Of a stretch of DNA of 64,000 nucleotides, positions 9,878 to 18,779 are shown piece after piece. Both the position numbers and the translations under genes were made by a program. This DNA is from Heterobasidion occidentale (taxonomy: Eukaryota > Basidiomycota > Agaricomycetes > Russulales > Bondarzewiaceae). Within the stretch, counting starts at the first letter, position 1. Each line of letters opens with the position of its first letter. The notes under the pieces were generated by a model, which ran no database searches, was not told the DNA's origin, and saw nothing but the letters and a program-made list of their open reading frames with translations. The stretch lies in NCBI GenBank assembly GCA_039111635.1, contig JBCAQO010000011.1, forward strand, positions 1 to 64,000. The letters run 5' to 3'.

Positions 9878-11613
9878 TTAAGGCTGAGCGCGCGCTGGAG
9901 AACGAGTGATGTTGCCGACACCGCCACGGCCCGATGAGTGCTAGAGCAGAAGACGGCATGTCGTCAGCGTGAGGAAGCGCGGCGAAAACAGTCGTGAGCT
10001 TACAGGTCCAGAGGTGCGGGCTTCGTCGCTGCCGCAGATCAGGGCGTCCTCGTACTCTGTTTGCTTGGACCCACTCTCCGAGCGTAGCGGGCGTGCTAGG
10101 CTATCGACTGTGATATCTCGGGATGGAGAGCGTATGTTGCCGACTCCTCCACGGCCCGTGGATACCACCTGAAAGGCCGAACGATGAATATAGGACAAGA
10201 GCTGATAAAAAGAACGACAGACCTGGCCAGCGACGACGGAGGGGCGTGGTTCCCTCCCTCTCGTCACAGAGAAATCGTCTGGACCGTCAGGGCGGGCAGA
10301 TGAATATTCGCGAGAAGGAGAGGAAGGACAAATGTTTCCGGCGCCTCCTCGCCCGGACGAACGCTGTAAAAGATACCTGGCATGCCATGTGCAAAGGTGG
10401 ATGGAACATACGAATTCACGGCCCCTCGAGACCGAACGTTCTTTGACGAGACTCGAGGCGTCGTCTGCGTCCACTTGTGAAAGCACGAACAGCTCGTCAG
10501 CTCGCAGACCGGGATGTAGTATTAGATGAGTGGATAGGAATGAGAGCGAGATCTGAGCCGCGGGGATGGCGAGGGAGCGATACAGTGTAGTGGTAGTCCT
10601 TGTCTCACTGGTAGTCCTTGACACACCTCCAATAAAACTTCTGCATTTCACTTCCCAAAATCTTCATAAAATCATATCAGCTATACGTACCATGTGTGCA
10701 TGTTTGTACAGAAATCTGTGGTCCCTTGTGCGAAGATGCATTCCGGGCAAGAGCATATACATCAGGAATGGCCAAAATTAAGCCATAATTAACTTTCATA
10801 TGCTAAATTGCTCCACAGTTGGAATTTAAGCACCCTCCAAAAAGCACCTGGGTATTTAGCCTGGTTAAATGTGTACCTAATACAGTAGATTTGAAAGAAA
10901 TCCATCTCTAGGTTTGGATCGTAGAGAGCCTTTGAGATAACAAGTGTGACGCGACTCGGAGCCCACACCGAGACGCCTCGCGCGTCGCCTCTAAACCATT
11001 GTTGCCGACTGAATTTCTACCTCTCATTGCAGGTCCTCTTCACCAGATCTATCTGAAATCAACACAACAGGGTGCCAATTATCTCAACAAGATAAGAAAA
11101 AACAAAGTTATTGAAGGACAATGAGGCCCGCATGCAGGTTGCAGTAGCATGCCGTGACAGTGTCACGCTGTGTCAAGGACCCCCATTCCGTGACATTTCG
11201 CTATTGTTCCAAAACATTTGATAGTGACACATTTCTGGTGCCATTCCATCACAAAAAATTCTGAGACATCTCCTTTACATACAGAATCTATGATAATTTT
11301 TTTGAGGTTGTGGGAGCAATGAGGAAAGCAGGAATTTAATCACAAATCTGGTGAGACAAGGACTACCACTACACTGTAAGAGGTGGAGATAAGGACAGAG
11401 TGGAAAGCATGATAACGACAGAAAAGCCATTCCCCTTCAATCTATAAAAGCTGCCATACCTGGCTCCTTGCTCTCCCGCGTCACCGCGGTCCGCCCCGTC
11501 TCCGTCGAGTGCGTGCTGTCGCCCGACAACACTCTGCTCAGCCGCGCACCGAGTGCGGTGATCTGCTCTGCGACCTTGTTGCGCGATGTCGGCGAGGACT
11601 CTCTGTCGGCCAT
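9878..11613 (-). CDS. DUF3602 protein with three GRGGxGNI motifs (Par32/Amu1-like)
   Basis: A five-exon minus-strand model joins in phase: 11613-11460, 10500-10412, 10363-10223, 10168-10004 and 9940-9878, giving 203 codons plus TAA. The protein carries GRGGAGNI, GRGGVGNI and GRGGVGNI, each preceded by S-S-G or S-T-G, the hallmark of DUF3602. The rest is Ser/Arg-rich and probably disordered, with SPSRD and SPSREY sites. In yeast the family member Par32 (Amu1) is a TORC1/Npr1-linked inhibitor of ammonium transporters; the same role here is inference. Introns 2-4 are 43-63 nt with good GT-AG ends. Intron 1 is 959 nt, exceptional for this window, and contains the inverted-repeat element at 10583-11376. 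Exon 1 has no family motif, so it is the least certain part. The C-terminal motif is followed by TRSPARAQP and stop. Confidence 0.75.
10583..11376. mobile_element. Inverted-repeat DNA transposon, non-autonomous (Tc1/mariner-style)
   Basis: The first 26 bp (10583-10608, starting CAGTGTAGTGGTAGTCC) recur as an exact reverse complement at 11351-11376. The element is flanked on both sides by TA (10581-10582 and 11377-11378), which fits a TA target duplication. The interior is about 740 bp, AT-rich compared with its flanks, and has no transposase-like frame. CAGTG ends with TA duplication are typical of Tc1/mariner, so this is probably a MITE or internally deleted copy. Exact terminal repeats suggest a fairly recent insertion. 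It lies within the proposed first intron of the DUF3602 gene. Confidence 0.85.
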
Positions 11614-12985
11614 GTGTTTCGAAGTGGACCGCCACGGGCTGTGTCTGCTGAGAAAAGCGGCGGGGGAGGGTATGGAAGGCGTCGTGGCAGCGAGGCAACG
11701 GGGAAGGGCAGGGCTTGTCGAAGGGACGGATGGGAGGACCTTTTGGGTGCGCGCCGGCTCGGCTCATGTCCTGACTGTCGACAGCCCGTTCGCCAATTGC
11801 GTCTGCGTTCTGCAATGTAGCGTGATCACTTGACAGCCGCGCTCGTCCCCCTCCATCCGCCCTTCCTGCACACGTGGGCCCCACCTCAAACGTTTCTTCA
11901 CAAGGTCCGTGCCCCGCTCCTCTGGCCTCCTGTCCCTGTTGTCTGCCCTCTGAAGCTTCCACGCACACCCAGGTGCCTTTGCAGACATTTCAGGACCGCC
12001 GTTCAAGTCCGCTCGCGCACAATAATGGCCATTCATCACCTCTCTTGCGCAACGTGGCGTCTACCACACGAAGGTTCACCACTTCCGCCGGAACTGTCGT
12101 CTTCCTTTGCTCGCATGAGCGCTTCTCTCATAGCCTTCGCAACTTTGTCCTGCATAAGTTCGGCACGCCCCCTTCCCTGGATTCTTGCGTCCGAGATCTA
12201 GGGCATGCCAGGGCACGCCATCGAATGCGCCACAGGACGGCAGAGGATCCGTGTTGGGATGGCACACACACCACAGCGCGTCAGCAGGTTCCGCGCGCAA
12301 AGGCGCCGAGTACTGAGTCTTTGTGTTTCGCTTCCGAATCTTCCACAAGACGGCATGTTCGTAACAGCGCTTGGGGGCGAGCCTCACATAGAGCTAGTAT
12401 GGCACTATTCTTGGTTCACGAAGAGACACAAATATCGTCCAAGCATGTGCAGCTATAAATATAAATACCTCCTGTGCACGAGCGGTATAAGAAAGTCCAC
12501 CCTTGTCTCATGGATGAAAAGATGTCGCGCGGTATGGTTAGATCGACAGACGCTTTTGAACAAAGTTGGATTTGTGTCTAAAGCATTACTCACATCGGCC
12601 AACGCAAAACGGCGAGCGTATCCGAGTCCGGATATACATATGGTTCCAGATGCTATTTGGGCAGAGTTGTGACAGATCATAAGATAAGAAACGAGGCAGC
12701 GCAAAGCGAGAGAGACGAGCCAGAAGAAAAGACACGCGACGAGAAGAGGCAAGACACGCGAGGAGGGCAGCAGGCGGCATAATGTGCAGACGAAGGTATT
12801 CACCAACAAACAAATAGAGAGAAGATATGGGCGACGCGAAGGCAAAATGAGACACACATAGCAACAAAGCAGGCGGCGTAGTAGCGAGGAAAATGAGGGC
12901 GGAAAAAGGAGGGACAGGATCGCCACTGAGCCAGACGTGCGCAGGGATTGAAACATAAAAAAGGATCGTGAGAAATGCCCGGCAA
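11614..12985. other. No gene supported
   Basis: Several overlapping open frames exist on both strands but none shows a recognisable domain. The stretch includes the presumed upstream region of the DUF3602 gene and may include the 3' untranslated region of the minus-strand fragment at 12986-13324. Confidence 0.4.
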
Positions 12986-13324
12986 CTATTCTCCTTTGAC
13001 ATGCCATAGCACCGCCAAGGCGGCGACACTGAGCATGAGCACGCCCACCGCTGTCGACATCTGTGCCGAATGTTGGACCATCTGTTGACATAGTGCCGTG
13101 AGCGAACGCACGAAAACGCAGAGAACAAAGCTCACCGGCGCCAGGTGTGCACCCTTCAGATCAGCGGCAGACGAAGCATGCGCGGCGTCATCTTCCGTCG
13201 TCATCGTCGTTGTGGACCCCGTCAATGCCTTCCGGACCGACGACTCTGGGGTGATGGGATAGTGCTTCAAAGATAGGATCCGCGCATCGTCGCTTGCATG
13301 GCGCACGTCGGAGTCCAATTCGTC
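12986..13324 (-). CDS. Possible 3' exons of a small tail-anchored protein, unassigned
   Basis: After an acceptor-like ccttgactgcag ending at about 13325, the minus strand reads DELDSDVRHASDDARILSL and later a terminal hydrophobic stretch (STAVGVLMLSVAALAVLWHV) just before the stop at 12986. That would suit a C-terminal membrane anchor. A frame further upstream (13574 to about 13370) could supply earlier residues, but no clear splice join was found. I do not recognise a family, and it could be a fragment like its neighbour at 13740-14630. Confidence 0.3.
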   Translation of the reverse strand, partial: DELDSDVRHASDDARILSLKHYPITPESSVRKALTGSTTTMTTEDDAAHASSAADLKGAHLAPVSFVLCVFVRSLTALCQQMVQHSAQMSTAVGVLMLSVAALAVLWHVKGE

Positions 13325-13739
13325 CTGCAGTCAAGGCACGCGCGCATGTGGATACCAACTGGCGCCTATCATCGAGCAGCGTCGCGCCCTCTGGCGACTC
13401 CCGCGCCCACCGTCGTTGGTGTTTGACTCGGCCAAGTGCGAGTGCGATCGGCCCCGAGAGGTTGCTGACTGTTTCCGCCGATGGTGCTTGCTCAAATCGG
13501 ACGAGATACTGCGTGGACTGTGCGCGGGCGCGGAGTGCAAGTGCAGCGGAAGCGGGGAGTTGGAGGTTCGGCAATGGTGTAAGAACGGTGACTGTTGAGA
13601 CGGCGGAGTCTCACCAGTGACGCTGAACAAGGGATGGAGAACGAGGGGATATCTTGCGTGGCATTGAGGGGATGCGCGTGCGCGCAAGGGTGAGGGCGGT
13701 ATGAACCCCGCCACCGCCACCGCTACCGCCCGTGTTCAG

Positions 13740-14630
13740 CTGCTCGCTGCCGCTGCCACCGCCGGCATCAGTCGGCGTCGGGCGTGCGCCCGTGCTTGGC
13801 GCACGCCATCAGTTGATGAGAGGCGTAGCATCGGAGGCGCGTCGGGGGTCAGCAAGGTCGCGACGGCGTGCACGACGTCCGCACCCGCCTCCGCGTCGCC
13901 ACCGTGAGGGCCGAGAGGTGTGAGGCGGCGGTCAAGGTCGAGGCTGAGGTCGAGCGCAAGCTCGCGCTCGTCATCGTCCTCATAGTAGTCGATGATGCTG
14001 CCGATGAGCGGCGCGCGTGGGAGGTGGATGATTGGCATGCATAGCGGGGGGCATCGGCACGCCGGGCACGCGCTGGCGCTTACGGTTCTGGCCCGCAAAC
14101 AGGTGACGCGTGAGCAGCGGCGTGCTGGGGAGCGGCGGCAAGCCATCCTCATCGTCATCCTCGTCCGCGTTGAAGAACGACTCCCCTTCGGTCTCCTAAC
14201 GGCCAAGTTCAAACGGCTGAGCGAGGCTATGCGCGCATTTGTGTGTCAGTGTGAGCGAGAGCGCGGATGGTGAGCGCAAGAGAAGCCTTGCTGAGGTGCG
14301 GGCGGCTTAACCTCTTTTTGGAGCTCGGGCGCGGTGTCCATCTCTCAGCGCAGGATGACCTGCTCGAAGCGCCTCTTTGTGAACCTGGACTGGGGAAGCT
14401 GCCGCACGAGCGCCTCCTGCCGGGTCATGATGTCGTGGATCGCCTCCTTCACGTTCTCCTGCATGACGTCCTGGCTCAGCGCTGGGAATCGTCACGCACG
14501 AACAAGCAGCAGGACACCGACCTTGCGCATATGGTTGAAGAACTCCTGACACGACGAGTTGATGAGCGTGTCCCGGTCTGACTCTTGTAGCGCGAGCTCG
14601 TGTACTGTCGCCGTGGGTCGAGGAGACGAG
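13740..14630 (-). pseudogene. PSY2: Broken C-terminal fragment of PP4 regulatory subunit 3 (SMEK/Psy2)
   Basis: The minus strand begins with ELALQESDRDTLINSSCQEFF, which continues to NHMRK. After a short intron it gives DVMQENVKEAIHDIMTRQ and RFTKRRFEQVILR. This matches the end of the helical-repeat part of PP4R3/SMEK, the targeting subunit of protein phosphatase 4. Where the family continues R-W-E-M, this copy has CGC-TGA-GAG-ATG: the expected Trp codon TGG is TGA. After a further acceptor, an acidic tail follows (FFNADEDDDEDGLPPLPS, then RKRQRVPGVPMPP), as in the family. The next piece (APLIGSIIDYYEDDDE) lies in a different frame, a second lesion near 14010-14030. Nothing of the EVH1-like domain or the bulk of the repeats is upstream; homology stops close to the palindrome and dispersed repeat. 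It is best read as a captured or truncated gene fragment. Confidence 0.75.
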
Positions 14631-14743
14631 TGCAATTGGAAGCTGGATCTAGTTGAGTAGCTCCGTATGTGGTGTCGGAGGCTAGCGTCAAGGACAGGAG
14701 AAAGAGGGGAGGCAAAGATAGGGGCGGTTGCCGGCGAAGCCGG

Positions 14744-14848
14744 CGGCCGCGTGCTGTCTGCGGCAGCCAGGCTCCCCACAAAGCCCAAATTCACCTTCGG
14801 CGAATTTGGGCTATGGGGAGCCTGGCTGCCGCAGACAGCACGCGGCCG
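14744..14848. repeat. Near-perfect inverted repeat with 9-nt loop
   Basis: The left arm 14744-14792 (cggccgcgtgctgtctgcgg onward) pairs with the right arm 14802-14848, differing only at acaaag versus atag, around the loop accttcggc. The right arm is also the first part of dispersed repeat copy B, and the same sequence opens copy A at 449 without a left arm there. So the hairpin seems to have formed when the start of copy B was duplicated in inverted orientation, next to the broken PP4R3 fragment. Confidence 0.9.
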
Positions 14849-16730
14849 TTTATGCCCCATGCGCGACTCGTCTACCGCAGAGGTCGGGAGGTCGAGCACG
14901 CCGTGTTCATTTTGTGGTGGTACAGCAAGCAGCTTGAATGATAGGGTGGCGTCGAAGGGATGTGCGTGCGTGCATAAGCTTGAGGAGACGAGCATGCACA
15001 GTTGGGTTTACAAGCGGGAATAACAGTCGATGTGGTTAAGCGTGCTGGATGGCAGGCGAGCAGGCGTCGAGGGCGGGATTGTGAACAGTTAAGGGGACGC
15101 AGGTTGAGAGAGTGGCGGACTGAAAGGAGGAGAGTGGTTGGTCCACACGTGCTGGAGGAGCAGAGGGGTTTGAGAGGACGAGTGCGTGTGGGTTGGGGAT
15201 GGGAACATCGAGGAGGGGCGTGTGGAAAGGAGACTAACGGGATGTACGTACCGTCGTACCGCTCTGCATGCTTAGCGAACGTATGTCCGCCATCGACATA
15301 CTCCTTCTCGTCTCCGTGCCTCTACTGTCCGTCCTCCTCCTCCCCTTCCTCTGCAACCAGCTGCTTCTTGTCCTTCTCGTCGACATGCTGAAGCTTGTGT
15401 GATGAGATGTTCAGATTGTTCCACTTGTTGTGCAATAGCGTGAGCACGGATCAGTTGGAGGAGGAGGGCCGCGGTGGCGGCATGAAGGTTGTGCGCAGCA
15501 ACAAGGAAAGAGATGGCGGTGGAGGTGGAAGAATGCATAAAGAGAGCGCACAGTGGGGTCGGAGTGTTGTTGCTCGCATTCCAGCTGTAGGCTGTAAAAG
15601 AAATAAAAAAGGTGACAAGGAATATTGGTACACACTCTCGGCAACGCGCGTTTATTCAGGGCCTCGGCAGAGGCCCATCGTCTACTTGCATTGCCGAGAG
15701 TGCGGGAGGGGAGGGCGTCAAGAAGCAAGAAAAACTCACATGTGTGTGTGAGTCTGCAGGTTACTGTAGGTACTCTGAGAGGGCCATGTCGATGCATCGA
15801 TTGAGGAAGAGGATGAGGTAGGGGAGACTGTAATACTGCGCGACGCGACGCGGCGGCATGCTTGATCACGAGACGTTGCAGGGCACTGTGTGCCGACACA
15901 GTCGGAAGGAGAACTCCGACTGTGTCCGACACAGTCGGACTGTGTGGCGCGACAATCAACGGACTGTGTGCGGCACGGCCGGACTGTGTGGCACAAACTT
16001 AGGGCCAAATCCCGGACTGTCACCGAGAATCCGGACAGTGTGGCGCGGAAACAGCGCCAAAATCCGGACTGTGTGCGGTCTCGGCCGGACTGTGTGGCGC
16101 GACAGAGAGACTGTGCGTGGTGTGACAACAGTGTGACGACAGCGTACCCACGATCTCCCGACTGTGTGCCGGCTCTCCCGATGCTGACTAAACTGTGTCT
16201 CCGGGTTGCAGAATATCCTCAAGATCACAAACAATTCCGTATCTTTGGATCCCCTGATCCAAATGGTATTATTAAGGTATCAATCAAACACTACGGTAAA
16301 TGTGCACATTTTCTTTGTTTTATGATTACAAACCAACACATATTGAGTACTGTATGTCTGCTTTTTTGAGTTTACTATTCACATTTGTGTTTTGCCCTTA
16401 ACAGACTCAGTAGTACATGTCTAGTAATGAAAAATTCAGGGTACCATCCTGAACACCTTTCAAATCTCTTGAATGAAACAGAATTGGGTGAAACACAGAT
16501 CTCATTCCCCAAAACCCAGACTGTGCTTTGAACAGTCTGGTTTTAGGGGGTAGACTGTTTAAATCCATATCTATTGAACCCCTGATTTAATTTGGCTGAT
16601 TCTGGGCCTCAAAGTTGGACCAGGGTATGGAAATCACAGACCATATTTTTTTGTATTTATAGCTGCATTAAATTGACAACACAGTAGTTTCGGATATCGG
16701 TGGACTCAAATTAGTCGGTAATACTCCTAG
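14799..16730 (+). mobile_element. Dispersed repeat, copy B
   Basis: This is the direct-orientation counterpart of 449-2270. It shares the opening ggcgaatttgggct, the tgtacgtaccgtcgtaccgc block at about 15243, the actgtgtgg minisatellite, aacccagactgtgctt at about 16515 and the terminal ggtaatactcctag at 16717-16730. One exon-like unit (VDEKDKKQLVAEEGEEE on the minus strand) lies near 15370, so the exon-like array and this element are historically linked. No coding capacity for mobility is visible. The right end coincides with the stop codon of the ParB-like gene. Confidence 0.65.
15885..16180. repeat. Minisatellite of ggactgtgtg-type units, copy B
   Basis: The same irregular units as at 1425-1725 are present, including the inverted repeat tccgactgtgt/acacagtcgga at 15915-15939. 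Unit order matches copy A, so the cluster was duplicated as part of the larger element rather than arising twice. Confidence 0.8.
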
Positions 16731-17690
16731 TCTTCGTAGCGATCAGCAAGAGAGGATTTGAACCGGCCCAATTCAAGAGCTTTAGAAATATCTTCCAACA
16801 CTGGCCTCTCAATCTCTTGAGCAAACCGTGCTAAGGTAGTCGCTTGGCAAAGAGCAGAGAGGATTTTATCCCCATCTGAGGATTCAGTCTTGAAATCATT
16901 GAAGCCGTTACGGCCCACTGACCAAGGGATGACAAATAGATGCTCAACCCCATAATCCCAAAGATCTATTATAAATCGTTAGATTATGCATTATTTTAAG
17001 ACTCCATACAAATCATACCTTTATTGATAATTTGAGCATACCAATTAGTGATTTTCAGTTCACGTGCCGCATGAAAGCGATGTTGACCATCTATAAGGAT
17101 CAAATTGCCCCTTTGCTCCATAGGTAAGCCCCAAGTGGTGTGGCCTGGCTCTCTTTGAGCTGCAAATGCCCGCAGTTCTTTATCTGTGTCAGCTGTCTCT
17201 CCAACAATAACAATGGGATATATCCTTCCACGATGAATCTCCGCCTGAGTATCATTACGCAATATCTTGACCATATTCTTTAGACCCTCAGAATTAATAG
17301 GGCGTTGGCCAGGAAACCCAATAAGCCTGTTGGAAAGCAAGACCCTGACCATGCTATTTTTGGCTAAGCAGATGTCAATTTGCTTTTGCCAATCACTGAA
17401 AGTAGGCATTGGGCCCAAGGCTGCAAGGGTTCCAGGCTCAGGGATAGTGGAAGCAGAAATAGGATCAAGAGCAGGAGCAGGGGAAAGAGCAGAAGCAATA
17501 GCCAAAGGTGAAGAGGCCATAAAGCTTTGTGCAGGCGAAGAGATGTTTGAGCTAGAATCAGCTATAAAATAGATGTTAATTGATTGATTTAAAGCTTTAG
17601 ATTTAAATGAAACATACACATTTCAATGAATTCAAGAAGAAGCGATAAAGCTTGAATGCGTATAAAGCAGTCTATAAAACAACATCAATT
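16727..17690 (-). CDS. ParB/sulfiredoxin-like domain protein, 5' end unresolved
   Basis: The main minus-strand exon (about 17562-17030) encodes a Pro/Ala/Ser-rich lead and then a folded region with LILIDGQHRFHAARELKI. The D-G-Q-H-R-F-H-A-A motif fits the ParB/sulfiredoxin-like fold (ParB box). After a short intron the last exon gives DLWDYGVEHLFVIPWSVG and a helical C-terminus ending in ADRYED. An acceptor at the start of the main exon and an upstream frame (FIRIQALSLLLEFIE) show at least one more 5' exon. A GTAAGT-like donor on the minus strand near 18049 may mark another. Fungal ParB-like proteins are mostly uncharacterised, and DNA binding or nuclease activity is only a possibility. The TAG stop falls inside the 3' end of repeat copy B, so the natural C-terminus may be cut off. 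The gene lies in an AT-rich island unlike its GC-rich flanks. Confidence 0.6.
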
Positions 17691-17859
17691 AGTAACATGA
17701 ATAAACTGATTTTATGAAGGTTAAATATCAAATAAATGCGAAAATAAATATGTTAAAATATATAGAGAGTCTTTTAGACTCTTTAATAAAAAGAATTAAT
17801 AATGAAAAGGCTTTAAAATGAATATTTTATTCGCTTTTTTGCGATATTTTAAGGCATTG

Positions 17860-18210
17860 CTGAGTCAGGGGGGGAGCTGACCCCCCCCCTAGAAAATGAA
17901 TAAACAAATGAATTTTTAAATGAATTAAATATTGGAATTTTTTCAAATTTTAAAAAAGGCTTAGTCAGGGGGGGAGCTGACCACCCCCCTTCAAAAAAGA
18001 ATTGAAAAAGAATAAAAATAATCAAAATTTTTCGAATTTTAAAGACTTACTGGATGGTTGTGGTTGATGGTCAAGAAGGAAAGTCACACATGTCACACTT
18101 TGGCCTGTTTATATAACAAGGCGGCAGTTTGCGCATGTTTGGCTAAACATGTGACCTTCCTTCTATTGCTTATGTCAGAGGGGGGAGTTGGCCCCCCCCC
18201 CCCCCCCGCC
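17860..18210. repeat. Three G-block/C-block repeats in AT-rich DNA
   Basis: The motif tcagggggggagctgacccc, continuing into a C run, occurs at about 17865-17892, again at about 17965-17991 (cagggggggagctgaccacc) and as a variant at about 18174-18210 (cagaggggggagttggcccc). Each can fold as a G-run/C-run hairpin around gagctg. They sit in AT-rich sequence, possibly within introns of the ParB-like gene. The long C run near 18190 may have an unreliable length. Confidence 0.75.
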
Positions 18211-18639
18211 CGGGGCGTGGGAAAATTATGCAAATTTCGAAAATATTGAAAAGATGCGTTTTCAGTAGATAGTTCCATATCTATCGACGAAATTCGAAAA
18301 TCTTCATTATTAAGCCGGAAAAACACCGTTTTCAAAAAAATAGCCAGCGATGAGGCGAATTTCCGAAATTCAAAATTTCGAAAATTTGCATTTAGGTGCA
18401 CCTCAGTAACTAGATCCTAGATATATTGACGGAATTTGAAAACTCTTTATATAAAGCCAAGAAATCATGGTTTTTAATAAAATAGTCCACAGTGTAGAGG
18501 TCAAACACAGTACACGTATTTGATTGTTGTCCTGCTGTCTTGATTGCAGATTCAATAGACTGGTATAAAGCCTTAGAGATTACACAAGGTGGTCCAGTAT
18601 ATTTAAATGTCCCGCAGAAAACAAGGCAGACTCAAAGCG

Positions 18640-18728
18640 AAAAAGCAAAAAGCAAAAGCGGAAAAGCGGAAAAGCAAAAGCGGAAAAGCGGAAAAGCAAA
18701 GCGGAAAAGCGGAAAAGCGAAGCGGAAA
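18640..18728. repeat. Purine-rich microsatellite (gcggaaaa units)
   Basis: Units of gcggaaaa and gcaaaa alternate on the plus strand. They make a Lys-rich frame on one strand and a Phe/Leu/Ser-rich frame on the other; neither is likely to be a protein. Confidence 0.85.
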
Positions 18729-18779
18729 TGACCGTCATCAGGGTGATGACGGGAAATAAGGTAGATAGGATGCAGGCAG

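Noticed and set aside
16676..16730. Helitron-type 3' end (CTAG terminus)
   Set aside because: The shared terminus ends in CTAG, which fits CTRR, but I find no GC-rich hairpin just upstream and the flanking bases are not a clear A/T insertion pair. A helicase gene is also absent.
18640..18728. Lys-rich basic peptide
   Set aside because: It is a simple gcggaaaa microsatellite; the frame is a by-product.
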